Shown one piece after another: positions 37,909-48,480 of a DNA stretch of 64,000 nt. The notes under the pieces were generated by a model. The model saw nothing but the letters and a program-made list of their open reading frames with translations, had not been told where the DNA came from and did no database searches. Position 1 is the first letter of the stretch. Every line of letters begins with the position of its first letter. The position numbers and the translations under genes were made by a program. Source of the stretch: Uranotaenia lowii (lineage: Eukaryota > Arthropoda > Insecta > Diptera > Culicidae); the NCBI RefSeq assembly GCF_029784155.1, contig NC_073693.1, forward strand, positions 187,757,802-187,821,801, in the 5' to 3' direction.

Positions 37909-38829
37909 AATCACCAACCTGATCTCACCTCACCCCAAACAGGTACCATTGCCGTTGGACCGTGCAATATCGTGTCCAAACGCGCAATCAAGTACCTAGG
38001 GGTGATGATTGACGACAGGCTCAGCTTCACGAGCCATGTCGAATACGTGTGCAAGAGAGCGGCAATGGCCACGGCCGCACTCACACGAATGATGCCGAAC
38101 TCCTCGGCCATCCAAAGCAGCAAAAGGCGGATCCTGGCAAGCGTGACCTCTTCGATCTTGCGGTACGGAGCAGCGGCCTGGAGGCAGGCCCTGGGAAGAA
38201 GCTGTAACCTGCAGCGACTTAGCAGCGTTCAGCGGCTGATGAACCTGCGGGTTATCAGCGGATACCGGACCATGTCGTCCGAAGCCGCCTGTGTAGTAGC
38301 GGGTGTTATGCCCATCTCGGTTTTGCTTGAGGAGGATGTCTATTGCTACGACAACAAAGACACGCCCAATGTACGAGACCTTGCCAATGAGGACTCGATG
38401 TCCAACTGGCAGCAGCTGTGGCACAGCTCAACGAGAGGAAGGTGGACCCATCGTCTGATCCCGCACATCGGGAGCTGGATCGGAAGAAGGCACGGTGAAG
38501 TGGACTTCTATATGACGCAATTCCTGACTGGTCATGGATGCTTCATGAAGTACCACTACCGGTTTGGACATGTGGCTTCGCCATACTGCCCAGATTGTGG
38601 TGGAGAAGAGGAAACACCTGAGCATGTGGTGTTTGTCTGTCCGAGGTTTGCGGCGGTACGTACTTCCATATTTGCCGCCTGTGGGCCCGACACGACAGCA
38701 GATAACGTTGTACAGAGGATGTGTGCGGATTCCAACACTTGACATGCGGTCAGCGATGGGTTCACCCGGATCTTGACTGCCCTGCAGAGGAGCTGGAACC
38801 AACGGCAGTCCGCGAACGGTGTAGGATGA
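37909..38829 (+). pseudogene. R1-like non-LTR retrotransposon, C-terminal part of ORF2
   Basis: The frame matches the end of an R1-group reverse transcriptase: KRAIKYLGVMIDDRLSF (thumb region, about 37980-38030), SSILRYGAAAW (about 38150), then the C-terminal zinc knuckle CPDCGGEEETPEHVVFVC (C-x2-C-x8-H-x4-C, about 38588-38641). A TGA at 38740-38742 stands where the family is expected to have Trp. The same frame then stays open through RILTALQRSW to a TGA at 38827-38829. The 5' end of the element is missing: the join to AT-rich DNA is near 37909. It would have provided reverse transcription and target-site integration, and is now a fragment. Confidence 0.88.
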
Positions 38830-39460
38830 CTCCATCGGCGGGGAGCATCTGAGTAGTGTGCGTCCGATCCCCTGATCGAAGCTACAAAGATAAGGCATCA
38901 TCTTCTGCGTGGCGGAGGTCAGGGGTGCGCCGCGAACGTGAGTAGGATACCCCAATGTCGGGGGGTATCCGAGTAGTGCCACTTCCTAAGGGGGAAACTG
39001 CGGGGATAAGACTTTACCTTCCTCGTAGCGGACCTTGAAGGAAGAGGGTTAACCACTGTCGGGGGATACCCACGGGTAGAGGCATCGAGAGCCGGCGGAC
39101 GAGCCTTTCGAGTCGGTGTAGGATGTCGTCACCGTCGGGTAACATTCGAGTCATAGCGTTCAAAGTCCCAAACGTGTGTGGTGGTTTGAAGCAAAGATTA
39201 GGCATCATCTTCTGCCTAGCGGATGCCGTGGGTGCCCGCGTTCGTGCGTAGGATGCTCCACCTTCGGGGAGTATCCGAGTTGGGCGGTTCTCAACGACAG
39301 AAGCTGTGGGATCAGACTTTACCTTCTCCGCAGTGGAAATCGTTGGGAAAGGGTTATTCCACGTTCGGGGAATACCCACGGGTAAAATGGCTCTCGACGC
39401 CGGGTTAGCCATTCGAGTCGGAGTAGGATGACGTCTTCGTCGGGAATCATCCGAGTCGTT
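38820..39460 (+). repeat. R1-like 3' tail: tandem 300-bp blocks with serial hairpins
   Basis: Two related blocks of about 300 bp (about 38820-39120 and 39120-39430) each contain several inverted repeats around a TCGG-type loop. Examples are GGATACCCC/GGGGTATCC at about 38943-38970, GGATGCTCC/GGAGTATCC at about 39249-39273, GGGTTATTCC/GGAATACCC at about 39352-39377, and GGATGA/TCATCC at about 39424-39452. Shared spacer words include GGCATCATCTTCTGC and AGACTTTACCTTC. Corresponding stems differ in sequence between blocks while keeping pairing. Confidence 0.75.
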
Positions 39461-40250
39461 GCGTTAAGTCCCGCGTGTGTCGTGACAGGCACGAGTCTAG
39501 GATAAGCTGCTCTCGATCTGGCACACGACGAGCAAGGTGGCAAACCTCGAACCCTGGAGATAAGAGGTCGGGCTTCGAGTCGTTAGAGGAGAGGTCAGGC
39601 CTGGAACCTCCCGGCGGAGAGGTTTGTGTGGTCAACCCCAAGTCTTTATGATAAGGGTCGTAAGAGGAGGGATCAGGCTTCTTTTCAACAAGAGGAGGGG
39701 AACAAGTGGTCACCTCGAGTCATTACGAGGAGAGGTCAGATCTCAAGTCGATAGAGGAGAGACCAGGCCTTGAATCGTGCAGAGGAGAGGTCATCCTCGA
39801 GTCGATGCAAAGAGGGATCGGATCTCGATTCGTTAGAGGAGAGATCGGGCCCCAAGTCGCGAAAAGGAGAGGTTTGTGTGGGAATCTCGAGTCGTTGCGA
39901 GGAGATGTCGGTTCTCAAGTCGTTAGAGGAGAGTTCAGGCGTCGAGTCGTAAGGATGAGAGGTTTTGCTGAAAGTGGTCTCGTTAATGAGTATTGCCTTG
40001 GAGCGCACTAGCGCGAATAAACCTCCCACTATTGAAGTATAGTGTGCTAAACAGTTCGATGTGGGAACCAGGTCTGCGGCTCCAGGTGGAGTTTAGGGAG
40101 TAGGAGGTATACACGGAGTATATCATGAGTCTTCCCATTGTACCCATGGACCCAGAGTAGCAAACTGGGGGGACGCGGTGGCTCGCCGTGCTTTGGAATA
40201 CAATCCGTAAACCGGGATTTACAACAAGTGGTTACCAACTAAAAAAAAAC
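38830..40250 (+). mobile_element. R1-like element 3' untranslated region and tail
   Basis: Moderately GC-rich region contiguous with the R1-like ORF end. It comprises the hairpin blocks, the minisatellite and a final non-repetitive part (39990-40240). It closes with GTGGTTACCAACTAAAAAAAAA, which I take as the 3' tail. Confidence 0.7.
39550..39965 (+). repeat. Purine-rich minisatellite, about 27-bp units
   Basis: About ten or more degenerate units of the form TCGAGTCGTTAGAGGAGAG followed by RTCRGGC. The most regular part is about 39709-39960. It is part of the R1-like 3' region. The tail continues to an A-run near 40241-40250. Confidence 0.8.
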
Positions 40251-40325
40251 TCCGATTCTCTACCGCCTGCTGACTGGGGCGTTAGCAGATCCCTGCAACG
40301 ATATACAATCCGTGTGGAGTACATT

Positions 40326-40440
40326 TCTCAGATTTAAGCTGTTTTCCTCAGATTTGAGCTTTTTCTTTCAGATTTGAGCTTTCATCTCCTATGCTCTCAA
40401 GGCAAAAAAAACTCAAATCTGAAGAAAAAAAAAGCTTAAA
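40326..40440. repeat. CAGATTTGAGCT repeats with inverted partner
   Basis: Three near-copies of CTCAGATTTGAGCTTTTT at 40328-40381 are followed by the inverse CTCAAATCTGAAG at about 40411-40423. The region can fold back. It lies in the gap between the R1-like tail and the next LINE fragment. Confidence 0.7.
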
Positions 40441-40502
40441 AACAAGATTCATTTCGCCGCCCCCAAACGATTTTTTTTTTGTTTTTTTTTTTTTTGTAGC
40501 GA

Positions 40503-41634
40503 ATGGCCGTACGAAGTACCTTTTTCCAGCACCGCCTCCCACACAAGTACACCTGGAGATCACCGTACCAAACGCAATCACAGACACGATATACAGCCGG
40601 CACTTCTCGAACATCATAGACGTAAGAGGCGCCAACATCGAGTCAGACCACTATCTGGTGGTCGTGAAGATGCACCCAAAACTCTCCGTAGTAAACACTA
40701 TACGAAAGCGACGCCCGCCTCGGTTGAACACGACTGGAGCTACCTGAGGTCGCGGCAAACTACGCGCAATCGGTCGAAGCAGCGCTGCCGGCAGAGGGCG
40801 AGCTTGAAGATGCCCCTTTCGACGACTTCTGGGTTACCATCAACAGCCTTGTGGAAAACGTAATCGGGCATGTGGAACGAACTAGACGGAACGACTAGTT
40901 CGAGTATAGGAGAGTGATGGACGAACAGAACGCCACGCGGACGGTAGTAGTGCAAAGAAGCACCCGTCGAAACGTGTAAAGTCACCAACAGCGGAAGAGG
41001 CAGCGAGCCTCAATTTTCCAGTAGAAAAGCGCCGCCTGAAAGAGGAGGAATTCGAGAATCTGGAGCAGGTACATTGATCCCAAAAAACTACGCATATCGC
41101 AAAGGCTTCTTGCCGCAAGCCGCAACGTGCCGGAATATGGACGGGGACATCCTGACGGACAATCGTGAGGGTATCAAAAGGTGAAGCAGCACTTCGATGA
41201 ACACCTGAACGACACAAATGCAGGAGATCAAGATGGTGGGGGAAGGTACATCGCCGGCGTAGCAATCAACATAGAGGAGCCCAACGATGAGTGAAGTTAA
41301 GGCAGCAATTCCCCAGCTGAATAGCAACAACTCGGCTGGGAATGACGGCATCGCAGCTGAACTCATCAAAATGGGCCCGGACAAGTTGGCCGATTGCCTA
41401 CAACGGTTGATGGTCCGGATATGGGACCCAGAACAGTTACCGGAGGAGTTAAAGGAGGGGTTAATATATCCTATCTACAAGAAGGGCGACAAATTGGACT
41501 GTGAAAACTACCGAGCCATCATTGTCCTCAATGCCGCCTACATAATGGTATCCCAAATCCTACTCCACCGCTTAACGCCACAAGGAAACAGATTCTTGGG
41601 AAGTCATAAGGCTCAAATTGCTCACAATTATTAG
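40503..41634 (+). pseudogene. Second RTE-like non-LTR fragment (endonuclease end to early RT)
   Basis: The 5' piece in one frame reads MAVRSTFFQHRLPHKYTWRS (40503-40562). Then a shifted frame gives SRHFSNIIDVRGANIESDHY (about 40595-40655), the end of an endonuclease domain, where the expected QIDH is degraded. The linker (40748-41286) is scattered over frames with small indels. The RT start reads SEVKAAIPQLNSNNSAGNDG and AAELIKMGPDKLADC (41287-41400), then EGLIYPIYKKGDKLDCENYR (41456-41515) and LNAAYIMVSQILLHRL. It breaks off after LGSHKAQ at 41634, before the catalytic motifs. It is a different family from the LINE at 18-20 kb. Confidence 0.85.
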
Positions 41635-42398
41635 TCACATTGAAGTCCATGGCAACACCCGAATATCAACATAGAAATCAGCTAATTTCTAGCAAACATT
41701 TGGGGCATTCTTTGTTAGTATACATTCAAGGGGCAATTGGGTTGAGCTGGCAACCAAGAAATGTTTTGTTTTGCTTGCAAATCAGTAACCTATGATTGAG
41801 TGGAATTTGGTGGATGTTGTAACAATTATGGGTCAGTTTTATTTCGGGTAAGGCCCGTCAAATTTCGGGTAAGGCCCGTCAACACTATCGGACCCGCGGC
41901 CAACATCTCTATTGCCGGGGTGCCGGTTCTATCGGTCTGGTGATCGGTAAGCAAACCACCCACAATCCCGATCCAGCTACCGAGAGCAACATTATCTTCG
42001 CCAGATTTATCCACGGATTCTGGCGGACTGAGTCGAGACAACAGCATACGAGTTCCTGACTGCAGGGATGGCCATCCCAGGTGCCGATGAGATTCCCCGA
42101 TTACGGCAGAAAAACGGCAAGTTTGAATAAAATGTAAAATCGTATTTCCCACCTCTTGTAATTTAACCTTCTGTAATGAGCCCTTGTGTATTTGTCTTGT
42201 TCGATTGGATTTGTCCACTTTGTTGGCAGCGATTGGTCGTTCCCGTCCTCCCTGAGAACGTGCGCCGACCCTGAGAGCGTAAGTATTTGAGTTGAGCTGG
42301 CCGGAGGTGGATGACCTAGTCATTAACTTTCAATTTTGAAATAATTACTTTTAGTTCAGTAGATATCAGCAATTCAAATGATCGGTGGCTAATAATTT
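41635..42398. other. Unassigned stretch with a 20-bp direct repeat
   Basis: ATTTCGGGTAAGGCCCGTCA occurs twice in tandem (41841-41860 and about 41863-41880). A 165-codon minus-strand frame (41826-42323) spans it, without a recognised domain. The TGTTGTAACAATTATGGG start at about 41816 is reminiscent of an LTR end, but no matching partner was found. Confidence 0.3.
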
Positions 42399-42406
42399 TG
42401 TGTGAC

Positions 42407-43055
42407 TAGGGTTACCAGATCCCATCACACCAAAAAGAGTACATTGATATCATTTACCCAAAAAGTCAGGAGAAACGATATATATAACAAGGTCAATTTA
42501 ATTATCAAGCTTTGCGCCCGGAAGGTATGCAAAAAGGAAGGAAAGGGATGTAGATATTTCGTATTATCTGAGGAGGCCCGGACTACCTTGAATAAGCGGG
42601 GTTTTGCTGTAGTTAGAAACCGAGATATTTCAATTGAATCAAATTCTGTCAATTTGTTAAGGTTATGCAAAAGTTGGTTATTCGAAAAGATAGGAGTAGA
42701 TATTTAGATGTTGCTGATGCTGAGAAACCACAAAAACATGTTATAAAATAATCCATTTCTTTTTTTTTGTTGACGCGTATATTTCCTTTACAATCATTAT
42801 TTTACTACCAACTATGCATGTTAATGAAAACAAGATGTTAAAGTAATTTGTTGTAAGCTGTTATTCCTTTCGTAGTTTTTGCATAAAATGTGATACAACC
42901 TCATAAAATGGAAGGTATACATAGGATTTTCTAATAAAATGTCTTTCAACAAAAAAAGAGTACATTTGGTAAAATTTCACAAAAAGAGGAGTACGTCCAT
43001 TTCTCGATTGAAAAAGAGTACATGTACTCTTAAAAGAGTACGTATGGTAACCCTA
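42407..43055. mobile_element. hAT-type MITE
   Basis: A 649-bp element with a perfect 8-bp target duplication TGTGTGAC (42399-42406, 43056-43063) and terminal inverted repeats TAGGGTTACCA...TGGTAACCCTA. Sub-terminal words AAAAAGAGTACAT occur at both ends in opposite orientation. An 8-bp duplication with this end type is diagnostic for hAT elements. A plus-strand frame over 42402-42707 ends inside the element but has no transposase motif. Confidence 0.92.
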
Positions 43056-43063
43056 TGTGTGAC

Positions 43064-44372
43064 CCATGATTATGGAGGGACCGTAAATCATAATTTAGAG
43101 ATATAAAATTGAGGATTCTGGATTTTAAGATAAATAAGTTTTGGGATTTCTGGAATAATAGCACTGCTTGAATTCATCATTTCATTCTAAAGATGAAAAA
43201 TACATTCAAAATATGGAATTAAGGAATGAATATTTTAAAACACGGAGCAAATTTTTAAAAAAATGGAAATAGGTTACTTTTAAAACTTCAAATTTACCTC
43301 AATAGTGAAGTTCAACTAATTTAGTTTGAATAAACATGTTATAAAACTGAGAAAAAATAAATAATTAAAAACATCTGAAATCTGTAAACATTTTAAACTA
43401 AGCCCGCTTTATAAAAGGAGAAATTGTCTGGGGTGATTATAGACAAAAAATAAAGGTACAGCGCGAAATAACATCGAACATTTATCAAAATATAAACAGT
43501 TCCTTAAATAAATCATACATATCGTTTCAAATAGAGCGTTCTAAGTTCAACGACAACATAGTCTCAATATTTTTATTTCGACGTAAAAATATTCCTGGTT
43601 ATTCCATTGAACAAGAACACTAAAGCTACAAAAAACACGTACATATCTGTTGGCCAAGCGCTAATGATTTATTAAACGAATAAATCAAATGCTAGCTTTT
43701 CGCCTGCTGTTAGGCTCATAACGCTTTTATTGCATGCTGAGAAACATTGACCTTCCACTTGGTGCCTACATTTTGTTCATGATTAATTCGCATCCCTTGA
43801 GCAATCCTGGGGCTTCGTTAACGTTTGAGATGAATAGATCATTGAAGAGCATGGTTTGTTTGCAGCAGCTATATATTATCTTCGTTGGGGGCAACACCCA
43901 AACATTATTGTTTAGCTTCAATTACTCATTCATTTTTCAGGCTTGAAACGTGTATCAAAATCGAACTTTTCAATTATGAACAATTTGGCATACATGCAGG
44001 AGTTTTATCTTGCTATCAATAAACCCTCTAAATCTTATTTTTTGCTGAAATTTCCAGTTTCAGTTTCATGCTTACAAACAAATTTTGTTCTACGATACAC
44101 TATCTAGGTGAGTAAAAATTTTTGACATTTTTTTCTAGCAATTTACTAAATTCATAGGTTAACGAAAATTACGGACGAATGCCTCCTGTGGAGTAAAAAT
44201 TCCTTTAAAAGTAAATAAATTTAAAAAAAAATAAAATAGACTAAGAAACTTGACTTTCAGTAGGGGAGAATGGGGCGATACTTGACCCCTTTTCTTATTT
44301 TCATCATATCTTTTTTGAAAAATTTAGCAACTTGCCGTCTTTTTTTCTGACAGCGTGTAGTTTCAAGTTTAT
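43064..44372. other. Stretch without recognised features
   Basis: AT-rich, short frames only. At about 44262-44300, TAGGGGAGAATGGGGCG and CTTGACCCC look like the end of another TA-target MITE, but no partner end was identified. Confidence 0.4.
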
Positions 44373-46104
44373 CCCGAGCAGACTTTGATGCCTAAATCGA
44401 TAGCAAAACGTGACCAAGTTGAGGCATCGGCACCAAAATGATAGCATATTTTGGTATTTATTTTCAGGCGATAACAAAACAAGGCATCATTGAGCTATCG
44501 AAATCTGTTTTTCGGATAACAAAGTGAAACGTAAAAGAGGTATCAATAGCAAAATGATAGCACTATTTGGTGTCTGTTTTTCGACAATTGCCAAATAAGG
44601 CATCATTAAGGTTTCAATTATTCTACTTTTGATAGCAAACCGAGACCAAAATAAGCTAACAATAGCAAGCTGATAGAAAAACTTAGTATAGAATCTAATT
44701 CGATTGCAGAATAAGGCATCACTAAGCTATCCTTTTCTATTTATGACTTAATTAGAATTTATTGAATTTAAGATCTGATATCCAAATTATATCATTACTT
44801 GTTATGGAATTTAAATGATAGCAAAACTAGGCATCATTGAGGCATCTTTTTTTTTAAAGATAAGCAATGTACGTAACATTAAAATTATTGCATAGTTAGA
44901 GGTTCTTACAAACGTTTTAAAACATAACAAGCATAAAAAGAAACTTAAGTTTTTTTCACTCTAAACGGAAATTTCGATTTGCTATTTTAAAAAAACACAG
45001 TCAGTATGTCTTGTTTGAAGAAGAAGAAAAATATTTTCTTTATCCATTTGCTGTGTATAAAATCCCATTTAAATGATAATCATCAAAATTATCAATCCGC
45101 AGTTATTGTCTTAATAGAAGCCATTAAATTTTTAACAGGAATTATTATTCGAAAATAAATAAAGTTGATTAAAAGCAAAAGTACTTTTGTTGTGTAATTT
45201 CTTTATTTGAAAAGGAGCTTTAAGGGTACTTGATATATGAATTAATTATTTTATTAAATAATTATTATTTCGTTTCCAAACAAATTTAATAACGTTGAAA
45301 TACACTTCTTAATTTTTCAATTGAGACCCTCAAAGGCCAAGCGGTGGAAGTGCAAAACTTATGAAAATAGATTTGAAAAAGCTACATATAAGTATGTACG
45401 ATTCTTAGTAACGCCACATTCAATTGTTTCAAATTTTAGATTTTCAAATTCATGCTTTTCAATTGAATAAAAATACATATCATTTCGAAACATAAAAGGA
45501 AAATCACAAAACAAAAAACTATGAATTCTGATTTTTGAGAAGTAGTGTTTATGCCTAAAGCTCTGATTAATTTAACGTAGAAGCGCTTACAATGGAACCA
45601 GTTCAGTTGTATATAAACAATTAAACGCGGGTAAAAAAATGTTAACTGTATTGACTAATAGAAAAATTATTTCAGCAGAAAAAAAAGATTCATTTTATTG
45701 CTATGTATTAGTAAAAGTTAAAAGTTTTATGAAGTCAGTAGATTTTTGGAAATCATACAAGTTAAGCAGTTCTAGTTTTTATAATGTTTTTGATGAAAAA
45801 TTAAATTAAATTTAACTATTTCAGTTGTTTTAAGTTTTCGTTAAAATTTAACATCATGCTAAACCTTACTTTAAAAATAAATCATGCAACAAAATTAAAA
45901 ATTTAAACGCTATCAAGCTATTTGTTCAAAAATGCAAGTGTTAGTGAAGTAATATTGAAATTAAATTTTTTATAGGCATTTATTGATTTATCGTACTCCG
46001 ACACGAAAAAATTATAAACGATGATTAATATTTTACAAATGAACCAACATCCAAAGTATCGCCAGACATATAAACCATGTTACTGGTCCAACCATGACCA
46101 TGCA

Positions 46105-46962
46105 CACGCTAACTTTTGGCTACCCCTTAAAGGCGTAAAATTGACCCGTTATTGAGAAGCTCCATTATCTGTCAAATAAAGGGTCATTATAACGGATCAA
46201 TATTACCCTTTATTCCGAACAAGTAGCGAACGCTTCAAAAAGGGTAACTTTGGAACTTGTCATTTGATACGTTACTTTTTTCATCGAACTGTTTTTGAAG
46301 AAAGATTGTGGTAAGATTTTATTTGTATTACAAATTCATATTTCTTGAATATTTTGCTTATTTCATTTTCATTCCAAGCATAACATGAGCACGCCGCAAT
46401 GGAGGACCGGTCAAATTCAAATAAAAACAAAGAGGATTCAACCAGAATTGACGTGGTTAAGAAAGTTTTTGGTAAGTTTATTGATTTTTGTTTTTTATTT
46501 CAAATTTTGTCTTTAATCATCTCTCATCTTATTTTAGGGACATTACACACGATGGAGGAACAGCAGTATCGGCCTAAAAAGCCCCTGAAAAACATCAACA
46601 TACACACAACTCAACACAAAAAAACAATCCGATGCCAACAAATTATTTATTGAAAAAATTGACTGTCATCAAGATTAATTAAAATTATAGTCTTCAATTA
46701 TCGGTATTTGAATAAACAAAATAAACTATTATTCATTTGGTTTGATTTTTTTCTCTGCGAACGAAATTGCTTTTAGCTAATACACAAACCTCCACCAAAC
46801 GCAAGCGTTTCAAATAAGGGGTAATTTTCATCCGCTACAAGCGTTATCATGCTGAGTACCCCTTAAAGGGTAGAGTGACTTTATCCGTAAAAAGGAGTTC
46901 TCCCAGTCTTATCGAATAACGGGTCAAAAGTATTCGTTAAGGGGTAGCCAAAAGTTAGCGTG
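46105..46962 (+). mobile_element. TIR element with CATGCA duplication, inside element B
   Basis: An 858-bp element with perfect 26-bp inverted ends starting CACGCTAACTTTTGGCTACC, flanked by CATGCA on both sides (46099-46104, 46963-46968). The motif TTGACCCGTTATT is also mirrored sub-terminally. A 6-bp duplication does not fit the common superfamilies, and I leave the family open. Confidence 0.88.
46385..46653 (+). CDS. Hypothetical two-exon mini-ORF inside the CATGCA element
   Basis: Two ATGs (46385 and 46399) in different frames precede a canonical donor, AAGTTTTTG|GTAAGT (about 46471), and an acceptor, CTTATTTTAG (about 46538). Splicing would give either a peptide from MSTPQWRTGQIQIK onward of about 45 residues, or one from MEDRSNSNKNKEDSTR of about 62. 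Both are basic and match nothing I know. AATAAA-like words follow near 46710-46730. The gene-like layout is visible; expression is not known. Confidence 0.25.
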
Positions 46963-46969
46963 CATGCAA

Positions 46970-48480
46970 AACAAAACAAAAACAAAAACACCTACTTGTT
47001 TACAAGTGCGGAGCGCGCAGAGTTATACTACTGGGCTATTTGTTTCTGTTTTCTCGCGGTGTTTTGATGTTTTGTGTATTGTAAAATGTGAAAATACATT
47101 GGAGCGACAAGCTAGCGGATATGAAAAGATCTAGATTCAATCCCGGAACAAAAACGGCGAAGATCTGATTATCACCAAAGGTTGCTGTTTGCTCATCAGA
47201 GCAGGTTACGTCAGGCAAAATCATCCTAAACTCCGGGGGAAACAATATGAATGGACCATGGAGGATCCATTTTTGACATTCTCCGAACTGCAGGCCGCAA
47301 ATCCAGCAACTAAACTTCCTGCAACATTGGACATCCGACGTGGCCCAAAGAATGCACGACACCCGGCAGGATTGCAGATTTAAAATACGAAATCCCTTAT
47401 TATTGACTCTGGCAGTAATTTTCAATTTGGGTACGTGTGAGCGAATGACAGCAACATACAGCAGGTTAGTATAAACTTTATACTATAAAAAATATAACTT
47501 AATCAGACCTATTTCATGTTTACAGTTAAAACACACAACGACGCTTTCACTTATGGTACCTACGACGACGGCATTAAACCGCTTTGGAGCCTGGAGATTT
47601 ATCGCCTGACAGTAAATCAATTCAAATTGTTGCTATGAAAAGGTGAGTTGAAAAGATTAGAATCATTAATAGATAATAGATTATCATGAGTCATGACCTT
47701 GACAGCATAGGCATATTCAATTTTAAGTATTTAACTTTCTTGATATCGAGGATCAAGTTTTGCTCCATAAGTGTTTTTATTCTAATGCAGAAAGAGCAGC
47801 TGCTCCTAGCATTTTGATTAAATATTACAGAATGATTAATAGAGCAAAAACAAACATCGGCTAAATATGTTAGTTATCTATATTGACAGAAAAAAGTGAA
47901 TGACAATGGGATAAATTCAAGATGAAAATCCCGATTTCAAAACCATGAGTATTTCATCTGCTTACTCATAGCTTTCTTCTCATTACAGTAAACAAGTTGA
48001 AATGGATTTTTTTCCTTATTCAATATTACCTTATTTAAATTGAAACTCAAGCTTTTGTTTTTCCTTTCAAGTTTTCTTCACGAAATTTTCAAGGTTGTTA
48101 AATGTAAGCTATTTAATTCTGTAAAAAATAATGAACATATTATGTTCTAAGTTTGAAGTAGCTCGTTAAATATGAATTTTAATTATCATAATTTAATATT
48201 TTTTTATTCTACAGATCGCTTATGCCACGAATGTACTCAAAGAAAATGCAGTTCTCAAAACCAATGAATTCGGAAATACGGATCTATAAGAACATTCATA
48301 CGAATCTCCTATTAAGGAAGCAACCTATACCAATCAGAATTATGGAAATCTTCAACAACATCATCGCATGCTTACACCTTATGGTTAAATTTAAAAAAAA
48401 GTCTTTATAACGTCTCAATGTGATAGTATTTTTAAAAGATTAGGATTTTTATATTATGACATCGAATAAACATGTAAATA
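46970..48480 (+). other. Exon-like region inside element B
   Basis: A less AT-rich block, 47000-47460, includes a plus frame to 47383 that reads ...GKQYEWTMEDPFLTFSELQ and ends GLQI. A donor-like CAGCAG|GTTAGT (about 47461), an acceptor TGTTTACAG (about 47524), a second short block ending AAAAG|GTGAGT (about 47641), and an acceptor TTCTACAG (about 48214) follow. The last block has an AATAAA near 48464. The order resembles a three-exon gene. Frames do not join convincingly and no domain is recognised; a minus-strand 129-codon frame (47036-47425) competes. It could be a captured or decayed gene. Confidence 0.3.

Noticed and set aside
38428..38982. 184-codon minus-strand frame
   Set aside because: Antisense shadow of the R1-like ORF and its tail.
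41826..42323. 165-codon minus-strand frame as a gene
   Set aside because: Includes a 20-bp direct repeat translated twice (LTGLTRN motif), lacks any domain and is short for its base composition. Kept only as an unassigned stretch.
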